64,000 nt of DNA from Nocardioides cavernae (GTDB lineage: Bacteria > Actinomycetota > Actinomycetes > Propionibacteriales > Nocardioidaceae), in NCBI RefSeq assembly GCF_016907475.1, contig NZ_JAFBCA010000001.1, positions 2,108,001 to 2,172,000 on the forward strand, written 5' to 3'. The notes beneath the pieces were generated by a model. That model searched no databases. It was not told the origin of the DNA and was given only the letters and a program-made list of their open reading frames with translations. Numbering within the stretch: position 1 is the stretch's first letter; each line of letters starts with the position of its first letter. Below are positions 1 to 8,682 of this stretch, piece after piece. The translations under genes and the position numbers were made by a program.

Positions 1-692
1 CCCCGGGACGGGTCACGGTCCTCATGGGCCGCAACGGCTCGGGCAAGTCCAGCCTGATCTGGGCGCTGCAGGGCTCGGGCAGGAGACGGTCGGGGACGAT
101 CAACGTGGCCGGCGACGACCCGGCCGACCTCGCGCCCGCCGAGCGTCGTACGCACGTCGGGCTGGTGCCGCAGACCGCCGCCGACCTGCTCTACCTCGAG
201 ACCGTCGCCGACGAGTGCGCCGCGGCCGACACCGGCACCGACGCCGAGCCCGGGACCTGCCGCGGCCTGCTCGACCGGCTCGCCCCCGGCGTCGACGACG
301 CCATCCACCCGCGCGACCTCTCCGAGGGACAGCGGCTCGCGCTCGCGCTGTCCATCGTCCTCAGCGCCCGGCCGCCGGTCGTGCTGCTGGACGAACCGAC
401 CCGTGGCCTCGACTACGCCGGCAAGGCGGAGCTGGCGCGCATCGTCGCCGACCTCGCCGCTGACGACCACGCCGTGCTCCTGGCCACGCACGACGTCGAG
501 TTCGCCGCCCACGTCGCCGACGAGGTCGTCGTGATGGCCGAGGGCGAGATCGTGTCGCACGGCACGCCGCGACGGGTGCTCGCCGAGTCGCCGTCGTTCG
601 CCCCGCAGGTCACCAAGGTCCTCGGACCGCCGTGGCTGGTCGTCGAGGAGGTCGCGGCGGCGCTGGCGCGGGCGGGGGCGGGACTCGCATGA
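1..692 (+). CDS. ECF-type ABC transporter ATPase, 5'-truncated by window
   Basis: ATP-binding domain of a vitamin/cofactor importer of the energy-coupling factor class, acting at the inner face of the membrane. The reading frame is open to the window start (first full codon at 3), so the ATG at 24, just before the Walker A, is not the real start. Visible motifs are Walker A GRNGSGKSS, signature LSEGQ, Walker B VVLLDEPTRGLD and the H-loop LLATHD. The missing upstream part could hold a first ABC domain, since actinobacterial ECF ATPases are often fused pairs. It overlaps the membrane gene at 689 by 4 nt, so the two are translationally coupled. The substrate cannot be told. Confidence 0.9.
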   Translation, partial: PGRVTVLMGRNGSGKSSLIWALQGSGRRRSGTINVAGDDPADLAPAERRTHVGLVPQTAADLLYLETVADECAAADTGTDAEPGTCRGLLDRLAPGVDDAIHPRDLSEGQRLALALSIVLSARPPVVLLDEPTRGLDYAGKAELARIVADLAADDHAVLLATHDVEFAAHVADEVVVMAEGEIVSHGTPRRVLAESPSFAPQVTKVLGPPWLVVEEVAAALARAGAGLA

Positions 693-1513
693 GCATCCTC
701 GAGCGCACCCGGTCCACGACCCAGCCGGAGGTCGCCCTGCCCATCGGGCCGCGGACCGCCGCGGTGCTGGTCCTCGCCTCTGCCGTCGGCCTGATGATGC
801 TGTGCTGGCCGCTGCTGCTCGTGGCCCAGCCCGGGGACCGGGTCGAGCCGCCCTTCATGTTCCTCGCGCTGCTCCCGCTCGTGATGGTCGTCGTGCTCGC
901 CGAGATGGGGGAGGGCGGCATGGACTCACGCGTGCTCGCCGTCCTCGGGGTCCTCTCCGCGATCAACGCGGTCATGCGCGGGCTCGGCGCCGGGACGGCC
1001 GGCATCGAGCTGGTGTTCTTCCTCCTCGTGCTGGGTGGTCGCGTGTTCGGTGCCGGCTTCGGCTTCGTCCTGGGCTGTACGTCGCTGTTCGCCTCCGCGC
1101 TGCTGACCGCGGGCGTCGGGCCGTGGCTGCCGTTCCAGATGATCTGCGCTGCCTGGGTCGGCATGGGCGCGGGCCTGCTGCCGCGGCGGGTGAGCGGCCG
1201 CGCCGAGATCGGCATGCTGGGCGCCTACGCGGTGGTCGCGTCCTACCTCTACGGCATGCTGATGAACCTCAGCTTCTGGCCGTTCACCCTCGGAATCGTG
1301 GTCCCCGGCCACGAGGGCGCGCTGGCCTACGTCGCCGGGGCGCCGGTGCTGGAGAACGCGCACCGGTTCCTGATCTACACGCTCCTCACCTCGACGGGCG
1401 GCTGGGACACCGGGCGCGCGATCACCACCGGCATCGCGATCGCCGTGCTCGGCCCGGCGATCCTCACCACGCTGCGCCGGGCGGCACGTCGCGCCGTCGT
1501 ACGACCCGGCTGA
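689..1513 (+). CDS. ECF transporter S component-like membrane protein
   Basis: A 274-residue integral membrane protein with about six hydrophobic segments, starting at the ATG that overlaps the stop of the ATPase gene (ATGA). The segment order and the coupling to an ECF ATPase fit a substrate-binding S component. A short cytoplasmic N-terminus of about 25 residues precedes the first membrane helix, and a basic C-terminal tail (RRAARRAVV) follows the last. Substrate specificity is not recognisable; cobalamin, queuosine or pyrimidine-type precursors are among the known ligands of such proteins. It converges on the lipoprotein gene that ends at 1540, and only a short GC hairpin lies between. Confidence 0.75.
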   Translation: MSILERTRSTTQPEVALPIGPRTAAVLVLASAVGLMMLCWPLLLVAQPGDRVEPPFMFLALLPLVMVVVLAEMGEGGMDSRVLAVLGVLSAINAVMRGLGAGTAGIELVFFLLVLGGRVFGAGFGFVLGCTSLFASALLTAGVGPWLPFQMICAAWVGMGAGLLPRRVSGRAEIGMLGAYAVVASYLYGMLMNLSFWPFTLGIVVPGHEGALAYVAGAPVLENAHRFLIYTLLTSTGGWDTGRAITTGIAIAVLGPAILTTLRRAARRAVVRPG

Positions 1514-1539
1514 CGTCCGGGCCTCGCCGCCCGACCCGG

Positions 1540-2706
1540 TCAGGGCTGGACGCGGAGGATCCGGTCGTCGTCCGGCGTCGGCTCGCCACGCCCGTCGCGG
1601 TTGGAGGTCGTCAGCCAGAGCAGCCCGTCGGGGGCGGCGACCACGGTGCGCAGCCGCCCGTACTCGTCGCCGAAGAACGCCCGCGGCTTCGACGCCTTCC
1701 CGTCGGCGGAGACTGCGATGCGCCACAGGCGCTGGCCGCGCAGGCCCGCCATCCACAGGTGGCCGTCGGCGAAGGCCAGCCCGCTCGGCGAGGCCTGGTC
1801 GACCGGCCACACGAGCTGCGGGTCGATGTACGACGCGTCGCCGCCGGCACCCTCGACCAGCGGCCAGCCGTAGTTGCCGCCCTTCTCGACCAGGTTGAGC
1901 TCGTCCCACTCCGAGTCGCCGAACTCCGAGGCCCACAGGCGCCCGTCGTCGTCCCACGCCAGTCCCTGCACGTTGCGGTGGCCGAGCGACCACACCGGCG
2001 AGTCGGGGTCCGGGTTGCCGGGAGCGGGGTCGCCGTCGGGCGTGATGCGGAGGATCTTCCCGGCCAGGCTCTGCGGGTCCTGGGCCAGCTCGGGGTCGCC
2101 GGTCTCGCCGGTCGTGACGTAGAGCTGGCCGTCCGGGCCGAAGGCGATGCGTCCGCCGTCGTGGATGAAGCCGGCGGGGATGCCGTCCAGGACGACCGTC
2201 GTACGTCCGAGCCGCGCGCCGTCCAGCTCGGCCCGGACGACCCGGTTGTCGGTGTCGGTGGTCAGGTAGAGGAACAGCGTCCGGTCGGTCTCGAAGTCCG
2301 GGGACACCGCGACGCCGAGGAGGCCGGCCTCACCCTGGGGCACGGCGCCCGCGACGGCGCCGAGCGGTGACACCTCGCCGTCCGTCCCGATGCGGAGCAC
2401 GCGCCCGGAGATGCGCTCGGTGACCACGGCCTCACCGTCCGGGAGGAAGTCCACGCCCCACGGCACCTCGAGTCCCTCGACGAGCGTGTCGACCACGTCG
2501 GGCGGGCCGCCGGGGGAGCCGGGCGGCGTCCCGGGCTCGGACTCGCCGTCGGTCGGGGTGTCGGTGGGGGTCGGCTGGCTGGGCAGGTCGGTGGGCTGGG
2601 TGACGCGCGGGATCGGCTCGGTGTCGGTGCCCGAGCAACCCGCGACAGCGCCGAGCGAGAGGACCAGCGAACCCACGGCCAGTCGCGATCTCATCTGTGA
2701 CTTCAC
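1540..2706 (-). CDS. PQQ-dependent sugar dehydrogenase-like lipoprotein (GSDH/YliI type)
   Basis: Secreted lipoprotein of the glucose/sorbosone dehydrogenase beta-propeller family. A signal peptide ends in the lipobox GAVAGC near residue 24, then comes a Pro/Thr/Ser-rich linker to about residue 70, then a propeller with the family's LEVPWGVDFLPDG, FIHDGGRIAFGPDG and GHRNVQGLAWD motifs. The last two contain residues that bind PQQ/calcium or the substrate in soluble glucose dehydrogenases. Of two possible starts, the GTG at 2706 has a purine-rich ribosome site (GAGGGGGG) upstream; an ATG four codons later is the alternative. It is 24 nt downstream of the EamA gene and may be cotranscribed. The oxidised substrate is unknown. 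Confidence 0.85.
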   Translation of the reverse strand: MKSQMRSRLAVGSLVLSLGAVAGCSGTDTEPIPRVTQPTDLPSQPTPTDTPTDGESEPGTPPGSPGGPPDVVDTLVEGLEVPWGVDFLPDGEAVVTERISGRVLRIGTDGEVSPLGAVAGAVPQGEAGLLGVAVSPDFETDRTLFLYLTTDTDNRVVRAELDGARLGRTTVVLDGIPAGFIHDGGRIAFGPDGQLYVTTGETGDPELAQDPQSLAGKILRITPDGDPAPGNPDPDSPVWSLGHRNVQGLAWDDDGRLWASEFGDSEWDELNLVEKGGNYGWPLVEGAGGDASYIDPQLVWPVDQASPSGLAFADGHLWMAGLRGQRLWRIAVSADGKASKPRAFFGDEYGRLRTVVAAPDGLLWLTTSNRDGRGEPTPDDDRILRVQP

Positions 2707-2730
2707 GTCGCCCCCCTCATGTGGCCCCCT

Positions 2731-3642
2731 TCACGTCGCCAGTGTGCCGGGTGTGGCCGAATGCTCCTCGCCCCGGTGACCGGGGTGCTCCCCGGGCGCC
2801 GACCCGGAGCGGGTCGCGCCGATCGACGCGGCGACGACGCACCCGATGGCCAGCCACTGGACGGGGGACAGGTGCTCCTGCAGCACCACGATCGCGGCGA
2901 GCGCCGCCGCGGCCGGCTCGAGGCTCATCAGGATGCCGAACACCGCCGGCCGCAGGCTGCGCAGCGCGACGAGCTCGCAGCTGTAGGGGATGACCGAGCT
3001 GAGCAGCCCGACGAGCGCACCGATCAGCAGCACCCGGCCGTCCCACAGCGACGTACCCGCGCTGAGCAGGGCGGGCAGCGTCATCGCGGCCGCGGCGATG
3101 ATGCTCGCCACGGCGAGGCCGTCGAACCCTGCCCACCGCCGCCCGGTGCTCGCGCTGAGCAGGATGTACGCCGCCCACGCGGCGCCGGCGAGCAGGGCGT
3201 ACGCGACACCGACCAGGTCGAGCCCGGTCCGCTGGAAGCCGAGGAGGGCGACCCCGATCGCGGCCAGCAGCACCCACACCAGGTCGCGGGCGCGGCGCGA
3301 GCCGAGGAGCGCCAGGGACAGCGGCCCGATGAACTCGATCGTCACGGCGATGCCGAGAGGGATGCGGGAGAAGGACTGGTAGATCGCCCAGTTCATCGTC
3401 GCGAGGCTGGCGCCGAAGCCGAGCACGACCAGCCAGTCCCGCTGCGTCCGGCCGGTGAACCGAGGACGGGCGACGGCGGCGAGCACGAGCGCGCTGGTCA
3501 CCAGGCGCAGCCACACCATCGCGGTAGGGGAGATCTCGCCGAACAGCCCCTTGGCGATCGCCGCGCCGAGCTGGACCGACAGGATCCCGACCATCACCAG
3601 ACCGACCGGTCCGAGCAGGGTCGGGCTCGGTCGGTGGGTCAC
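2731..3642 (-). CDS. EamA/DMT-family transporter
   Basis: A 303-residue inner-membrane protein with two EamA repeats (about residues 10-135 and 145-280) and ten hydrophobic segments, as in RhtA/YdcZ-type metabolite exporters. The motif GEISPTAMVWLRLVTSALVL near the N-terminus is typical of the family. It follows the PadR gene by 13 nt on the same strand, so PadR probably controls it. The C-terminal tail is hydrophilic and His/Gly-rich. Substrates of such exporters are commonly amino acids or drugs, and the sequence does not choose between them. Confidence 0.88.
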   Translation of the reverse strand: MTHRPSPTLLGPVGLVMVGILSVQLGAAIAKGLFGEISPTAMVWLRLVTSALVLAAVARPRFTGRTQRDWLVVLGFGASLATMNWAIYQSFSRIPLGIAVTIEFIGPLSLALLGSRRARDLVWVLLAAIGVALLGFQRTGLDLVGVAYALLAGAAWAAYILLSASTGRRWAGFDGLAVASIIAAAAMTLPALLSAGTSLWDGRVLLIGALVGLLSSVIPYSCELVALRSLRPAVFGILMSLEPAAAALAAIVVLQEHLSPVQWLAIGCVVAASIGATRSGSAPGEHPGHRGEEHSATPGTLAT

Positions 3643-3655
3643 CGGGCAAGCCTAT

Positions 3656-4219
3656 TCAGCCTGGTGCGCCGTCCTCGAGGCTGTCCAGCGCGCGGCGGGC
3701 GTGACGTCCCTCGGCGGCGAAGTAGTCCAGCCCCCAGTCGGCGACCAGCGACGGGAACCGGAACGGCTCGCCCGGTCGGTCCGCGCCGCGCAGCGCCTCC
3801 CTCACCTCGGCGAGGTCGGTCGTCGCCCGCTCGAGCTCGTCGAGGTAGTCCAGCAGCATGCGTCGGGTCTGCTCGGGCTCGCTCGCGTGGCCGATCAGCA
3901 ACCGCAGCAGCACGGTGTGCTTGAGGACGGGGAAACCGGCGGGCGTCTGGTCCATCCAGTCCTTGAGCGCCTGCTGGCCCGCGTCGGTGATGGCGTACGT
4001 CGTCACCTCGCGGCCGTCGTCGGGGCGGGCGTCCGCCCGCACCAGCCCGAGGCCGGTGAGGCGTCGCAGCTCGGTGTAGATCTGGCTCATCGCGGGGGAG
4101 ACCCAGTAGAAGCGGAGCGTGACGTCGGCGCGCTGCTTGACCTCGTACCCCGTCAGCTCGTCGCCGAAGGTGAGGAGGCCGAGGATCGCGTAACCCGTCA
4201 CCGGGACGTCTTGACTCAT
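3656..4219 (-). CDS. PadR-family transcriptional regulator
   Basis: A 187-residue regulator. The N-terminal winged helix (about residues 8-85) contains the family motif YAILGLLTFGDELTGYEVKQ and the wing-type IYTELRRLTGLGLV. The C-terminal half (about 100-185) is the helical Vir_act_alpha_C-type dimerisation domain. It is divergent from the BNR-repeat gene at 4282, and the 62-bp gap holds an inverted repeat (4238-4250) that may be its operator. It probably represses itself with the EamA exporter behind it. The effector is unknown. Confidence 0.9.
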   Translation of the reverse strand: MSQDVPVTGYAILGLLTFGDELTGYEVKQRADVTLRFYWVSPAMSQIYTELRRLTGLGLVRADARPDDGREVTTYAITDAGQQALKDWMDQTPAGFPVLKHTVLLRLLIGHASEPEQTRRMLLDYLDELERATTDLAEVREALRGADRPGEPFRFPSLVADWGLDYFAAEGRHARRALDSLEDGAPG

Positions 4220-4234
4220 CGCCCTCCGAGAGTA

Positions 4235-4253
4235 ATGTTCCTAATCGGAATAG
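4235..4253. promoter_or_regulatory. Inverted repeat, candidate PadR operator
   Basis: ATGTTCCTAATCGGAATAG lies in the divergent gap between the PadR gene and the BNR-repeat gene. The TTCC/GGAA arms are separated by five bases in an AT-richer patch. PadR proteins usually bind ATGT-N8-ACAT-type palindromes; this one shares only the ATGT half, so the assignment is tentative. Confidence 0.35.
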
Positions 4254-4281
4254 TCACCAACTCGCCGTCGCGGAGGCCCCG

Positions 4282-5382
4282 ATGTCGCGCACCCTGCTCA
4301 TGGTCGGAACCCGCAAGGGCATGTGGCTCGGGACCTCCGACGAGGCCCGCACGTCATGGGAGTGGACCGGGCCGCACTTCCCGATGGAAGAGGTCTACTC
4401 CGTCATGGTCGACACCCGCGGCAGCACGCCACGCCTGCTCGCGGGCGCCTCGTCGAGCTGGCTCGGCCCGCAGGTCTGGCGCTCCGACGACCTCGGTGCC
4501 ACGTGGGACGAGACGCCCAACGGCGCCGCCCGCTTCCCTGAGGACACGGACACCACGTTGGCCCGGGTGTGGCAGCTGCAGCCCGGCACCTCGGCCGACG
4601 GCGGCGACGACGTCGTCTGGGCGGGCACCGAGCCGGGCGCGGTCTTCCGCTCGGAGGACCGGGGCGAGACGTTCTCCCTCGTCCGCGGCCTCTGGGACCA
4701 CCCGCACCGACCGGAGTGGAACGAGGGCTTCGGCGGACAGGCCTTCCACACGATCCTGCCGCACCCCTCCGACCCTTCGCGCGTGCTCGCGGCGCTGTCC
4801 ACCGGCGGGGTGTACGTCACCGAGGACGGAGGGTCGTCCTGGAAGGCGTCGAACACCGGGGTGAAGGCGGAGTTCTTCCCCGGTGAGCGCAACTACCCCG
4901 AGTTCGGCCAGTGCGTGCACAAGGTCGCCCGGGACGCCGCTGATCCCGAGCGGCTCTACCTGCAGAACCACGGCGGGGTCTACCGCTCCGACGACGGCGG
5001 CGCGTCCTGGCAGGACATCGCCCCGGGGCTACCGACCGAGTTCGGCTTCGCCATGGTGGCCCACCCGCACCGCGCGGACACGGCGTACAACTTCCCGATC
5101 ACGGGCGCCGAGGCCCGCTGGCCCGTCGACGGGAAGGCGCGGGTCTACCGCACCACCGACGCTGGCGCGTCCTGGGAGCCGCTGGGGGAGGGGATCCTGC
5201 CCGACGGCTACTACACCGCCGTCATGCGCGACGCCCTCTGCGCCGACGACCACGACCAGCCCGGCCTCTACTTCGGCGGCCGCAACGGCGGCGTCTGGGC
5301 CTCGCCCGACGAGGGCGCGTCGTGGCAGGAGATCCACAAGGACCTGCCGGACGTCCTCGTGGTCCGTGCCGCGCGGATATGA
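4282..5382 (+). CDS. BNR/Asp-box repeat beta-propeller (sialidase-like fold) protein
   Basis: A 366-residue protein without a signal peptide, built of repeated Asp boxes: RSDDLGATW, RSEDRGETF, TEDGGSSW, RSDDGGASW, RTTDAGASW and SPDEGASW. Six such repeats predict a beta-propeller like those of sialidases and the sortilin/YCF48 group. The catalytic Arg triad and Tyr of true sialidases are not evident, so enzyme activity should not be assumed. It is divergent from PadR. Proteins of this exact type are common in actinomycetes and are usually annotated as exo-alpha-sialidase or WD40/YVTN/BNR-like proteins. Confidence 0.8.
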   Translation: MSRTLLMVGTRKGMWLGTSDEARTSWEWTGPHFPMEEVYSVMVDTRGSTPRLLAGASSSWLGPQVWRSDDLGATWDETPNGAARFPEDTDTTLARVWQLQPGTSADGGDDVVWAGTEPGAVFRSEDRGETFSLVRGLWDHPHRPEWNEGFGGQAFHTILPHPSDPSRVLAALSTGGVYVTEDGGSSWKASNTGVKAEFFPGERNYPEFGQCVHKVARDAADPERLYLQNHGGVYRSDDGGASWQDIAPGLPTEFGFAMVAHPHRADTAYNFPITGAEARWPVDGKARVYRTTDAGASWEPLGEGILPDGYYTAVMRDALCADDHDQPGLYFGGRNGGVWASPDEGASWQEIHKDLPDVLVVRAARI

Positions 5383-5456
5383 CCTGAGCTGATCTGACGT
5401 GACCCGGATCTGACATGGCTCTGCCGAACGCGCCGACCGAGGTCTAACCTCACGCC

Positions 5457-5915
5457 ATGGCCGACTTCTCGCTGTCGCGGAGCATCCGCGTCCACGCGTC
5501 CCCGGACCGCATCCACGCCCTGCTGGACGACTTCCGTGAGTGGCAGAAGTGGTCGCCCTGGGAGGGCCTGGACCCCGACCTGAACCGGGAGTACTCCGGC
5601 CCCGACCACGGCGTCGGGTCGACGTACCACTGGGCCGGCAACAAGAAGGCCGGTGAGGGCGAGATGGCGATCACGGAGTCCACCCCGACCTCGGTCGTCG
5701 TCGACCTGGTCTTCCTCAAGCCCTTCAAGGCCACGAACGTCACCCGCTTCGACCTCGCCCCGGTCGGCGACTCCACCGACGTCACCTGGACGATGACCGG
5801 CTCCCGCAGCGCGATCATGTCGGTGGGCGGCAAGCTCTTCTTCGACAAGGCGATCGCCAAGGACTTCGACCGCGGCCTCGGCGACCTCAAGACCCAGGCC
5901 GAGCGCGGCGCCTGA
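5457..5915 (+). CDS. SRPBCC (START-like) polyketide cyclase-type protein
   Basis: A 152-residue START-fold protein. Its start motif SLSRSIRVHASPDRIHALLDD and the following FREWQKWSPWEG are characteristic of the polyketide cyclase/dehydrase branch (helix-grip cavity binding a hydrophobic ligand). The middle is beta-rich (VVVDLVFLKPF, DVTWTMTGSR) and the C-terminal helix closes the pocket. It stands alone, 74 nt after the BNR gene, and is followed by an inverted repeat at 5925-6028. No substrate can be inferred. Confidence 0.85.
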   Translation: MADFSLSRSIRVHASPDRIHALLDDFREWQKWSPWEGLDPDLNREYSGPDHGVGSTYHWAGNKKAGEGEMAITESTPTSVVVDLVFLKPFKATNVTRFDLAPVGDSTDVTWTMTGSRSAIMSVGGKLFFDKAIAKDFDRGLGDLKTQAERGA

Positions 5916-5924
5916 CCCACTCGC

Positions 5925-6028
5925 CCTTGCCGGTGAGTCTGTCAGCGACTCAACGGTCCTGGCGGCCGTGTCCGACCCGGCTGCCGTCGGCAGTGGCCCG
6001 TGAGTCTCTGAGCGACTCACCGGCAAGG
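5925..6028. repeat. 15-bp perfect inverted repeat enclosing two GTGAGTC/GACTCA hairpins
   Basis: CCTTGCCGGTGAGTC at 5925-5939 is the exact reverse complement of GACTCACCGGCAAGG at 6014-6028. Within each end there is also a small hairpin: TGAGTC 5934-5939 with GACTCA 5947-5952, and GTGAGTC 6000-6006 with GACTCAC 6014-6020. A related hairpin recurs at 11551-11578. It could act as a terminator for the SRPBCC gene or be a REP-like dispersed element. Confidence 0.6.
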
Positions 6029-6166
6029 ACGGGCGGGAGGGGCCGGCGGTCGAGCCCGGCCTGACCGTCCCGGCCCGGGCGGTCGGAGAGGTGCCACGAA
6101 TCGTCCACAGTTGGCCAGGATCTCCGGGCCTGGGCCACGGTTGTGGACGAAGGCTGACCGCTGTGG

Positions 6167-6880
6167 GTGCCCGTGGGTGTGCTGGGAGTACGAGGTGCCC
6201 GACCCGCGGGTGCCGGTACGAGAGGCGGGGCCGTGGATCTCGTGGGTCGCGAGGACGAGGACCAGCAGGACGGTACGGCGGAGGTCGACGGGTCGACCTG
6301 GGACTGCTTGGCGAACTGGACACAGGCCGAGCGGGACTACTGGTTCATGGGTCCGTTCGACGGAGGGATGCCGGGCATGGTCCGCCGGATCAGGCGGATC
6401 CTGGACGTGTCCCAGCGTGGGCTGGCCGCGATCCTGGAGGTGTCGCAGTCGGTGGTGGCGCGGTGGGAGACCGGGCGTACGAGTCCGCGGGCATCCGTGG
6501 TCGAGCGGCTGCTGCGGCTCGCCCGGCTGCAGGTCACCGTCCACGACGAGGACGGGCGTGAGGTCGGGCCGATGCGCGCCGACGGGGCGCGGACCCACGG
6601 TGGCAGCCGCTTCCCGGCCCATGTCGACCTGCGCGCCACCGGGTGGTGGGTCCCGCGGAGGTTGCGGGCGATGACGTCTGTCGAGGCGTACTCCTGGCGC
6701 GACCGGTCCAGACGGCTGGGGGACCCGGCGGTGCGCTACCACGTCTCGCCGTTCCGGAAGCGGATCGAGCGGGAGCTGCATGGCACCCCGGACGACCACC
6801 CGGCGCTGGGCCAGCTCGTCGCCGAGGTGCGGTTCCTGGACGAGCGACGGGAGGCGTGGAGACCGCGGCGGGCGGCCTGA
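6167..6880 (+). CDS. XRE-type helix-turn-helix protein
   Basis: Up to 237 residues if the ATG at 6167 is used. A GTG at 6233 or the ATG at 6347 (MGPFDGG) are alternatives, and the first 40 residues look low in complexity, so the true start is probably one of the later ones. The XRE domain (about residues 70-118 of the long form) reads VRRIRRILDVSQRGLAAILE, then VSQSVVARWETGRTSPRASV, the canonical form in which a promoter-specific HTH is followed by ARWE. The C-terminal part is basic and Arg/Trp-rich with no recognised domain. It is solitary, with ilvD following. Function beyond DNA binding is unknown. Confidence 0.75.
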   Translation: MPVGVLGVRGARPAGAGTRGGAVDLVGREDEDQQDGTAEVDGSTWDCLANWTQAERDYWFMGPFDGGMPGMVRRIRRILDVSQRGLAAILEVSQSVVARWETGRTSPRASVVERLLRLARLQVTVHDEDGREVGPMRADGARTHGGSRFPAHVDLRATGWWVPRRLRAMTSVEAYSWRDRSRRLGDPAVRYHVSPFRKRIERELHGTPDDHPALGQLVAEVRFLDERREAWRPRRAA

Positions 6881-6944
6881 CGGACCGGGCGACCGGGATG
6901 AGACACGGCGAAGCGACGACGGGCGTGCCGACTAGCCTGCAGGC

Positions 6945-8636
6945 ATGACCCATGCAGCCGACGGACCCGACATCAAGCCCCGTAGCCGCGACGTCACGGA
7001 CGGGCTCGAGGCGGCTGCAGCGCGGGGCATGCTGCGTGCTGTCGGCATGGGCGACGACGACTGGGAGAAGCCCCAGATCGGCGTCGCGTCGAGCTGGAAC
7101 GAGATCACCCCCTGCAACCTGTCCCTCGACCGGCTCGCCAAGGCCGTCAAGAACGGCGTGCACGCGGGCGGCGGCTTCCCGCTGGAGTTCGGGACGATCT
7201 CGGTCTCCGACGGCATCTCGATGGGCCACGAGGGCATGCACTTCTCGCTCGTCAGCCGCGAGGTCATCGCCGACTCGGTCGAGACCGTGATGATGGCCGA
7301 GCGTCTCGACGGTTCGGTGCTCCTCGCCGGGTGCGACAAGTCGCTGCCGGGGATGCTCATGGCTGCCGCACGGCTCGACCTGGCCAGCGTCTTCCTCTAC
7401 GCCGGCACGATCATGCCCGGGCAGGTCGACGGCAAGGACGTCACGATCATCGACGCCTTCGAGGCCGTCGGTGCCTGCCTGGCCGGCAAGATCACCCGCG
7501 AGAAGGTCGACGAGATCGAGCGTGCGATCTGTCCGGGTGAGGGCGCCTGCGGCGGGGCGTACACCGCCAACACGATGGCCAGCGTTGCCGAGGCGCTCGG
7601 CATGTCGCTGCCCGGCAGCTCGAGCCCGCCGGCGGTCGACCGCCGCCGCGACGGCTTCGCGCACAAGTCGGGCGAGGCCGTCGTCAACATGCTGCGCCAG
7701 GGCATCACCGCCCGCCAGATCATGACCCGCCCCGCCTTCGAGAACGCGATCGCGATGGCGATGGCGCTCGGCGGCTCGACCAACGCCGTCCTCCACCTGC
7801 TGGCCATCGCCCGAGAGGCCGAGGTCGACCTCACGCTCGACGACTTCACGCGCATCGGTCGGAACGTCCCGCACCTGGCCGACATGAAGCCGTTCGGTCG
7901 CTTCGTGTGGACCGACTTCGACCGCGTCGGCGGCATCCCGGTGCTGCTCCGTGCCCTGCTGGACGCCGGCCACCTGCACGGCGACGTGCTGACCTGCACC
8001 GGCAAGACGATGGCCGAGAACCTCGCCGAGCTCGACCCCAAGCCGCTCGACGGCGAGATCCTGCGCCAGCTCGACCGGCCGATCCACGCCACCGGCGGAC
8101 TGACCATCCTCAAGGGCACGCTCGCGCCGGAGGGGGCCGTGGTGAAGAGCGCCGGCTTCGACGACTCCACCTTCACCGGCACCGCCCGGGTCTTCGACGG
8201 CGAGCGCAAGGCTCTCGACGCCCTGGCCGAGGGCGCCATCACCGCCGGCGACGTCGTCGTCATCCGCTACGAGGGCCCGAAGGGCGGCCCGGGGATGCGC
8301 GAGATGCTCGCCATCACCGGGGCGATCAAGGGCGCCGGCCTCGGCAAGGACGTCCTGCTGATCACCGACGGCCGCTTCTCCGGCGGCACCACCGGCCTCT
8401 GCGTGGGTCACATCGCCCCCGAGGCGAGCGACGGCGGCCCCATTGCATTCCTGCGCGACGGCGACCAGATCACCCTCGACGTGGCCAGCATGACCCTCGA
8501 CGTGCACGTCGACGAGGCCGAGCTGGCCGCCCGAGCCGAGGGCTGGGAGCCGCTGCCGCCGAAGTACACCCGTGGCGTGCTCGGCAAGTACCGCAAGGTC
8601 GTCCAGAGCGCCGCGCACGGAGCGGTCTGCTACTGA
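6945..8636 (+). CDS. ilvD: Dihydroxy-acid dehydratase
   Basis: Dehydrates 2,3-dihydroxy-isovalerate and 2,3-dihydroxy-3-methylvalerate to the keto acids in valine and isoleucine synthesis, in the cytosol. The 563-residue length is normal for IlvD/Edd proteins. Iron-sulfur cluster cysteines appear in the motifs [12 protein letters not shown] (about residue 128) and [14 protein letters not shown] (about 200), and the C-terminal [19 protein letters not shown] is the family signature. The ATG at 6945 gives the family N-terminus [20 protein letters not shown]. It sits 7 kb upstream of ilvBN-ilvC, so the pathway is split within this window. Confidence 0.97.
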   Translation: MTHAADGPDIKPRSRDVTDGLEAAAARGMLRAVGMGDDDWEKPQIGVASSWNEITPCNLSLDRLAKAVKNGVHAGGGFPLEFGTISVSDGISMGHEGMHFSLVSREVIADSVETVMMAERLDGSVLLAGCDKSLPGMLMAAARLDLASVFLYAGTIMPGQVDGKDVTIIDAFEAVGACLAGKITREKVDEIERAICPGEGACGGAYTANTMASVAEALGMSLPGSSSPPAVDRRRDGFAHKSGEAVVNMLRQGITARQIMTRPAFENAIAMAMALGGSTNAVLHLLAIAREAEVDLTLDDFTRIGRNVPHLADMKPFGRFVWTDFDRVGGIPVLLRALLDAGHLHGDVLTCTGKTMAENLAELDPKPLDGEILRQLDRPIHATGGLTILKGTLAPEGAVVKSAGFDDSTFTGTARVFDGERKALDALAEGAITAGDVVVIRYEGPKGGPGMREMLAITGAIKGAGLGKDVLLITDGRFSGGTTGLCVGHIAPEASDGGPIAFLRDGDQITLDVASMTLDVHVDEAELAARAEGWEPLPPKYTRGVLGKYRKVVQSAAHGAVCY

Positions 8637-8682
8637 CGTACGGCCGGGCCCACCGGAGGGTCCGGGCGGCGGATAGGTTGCC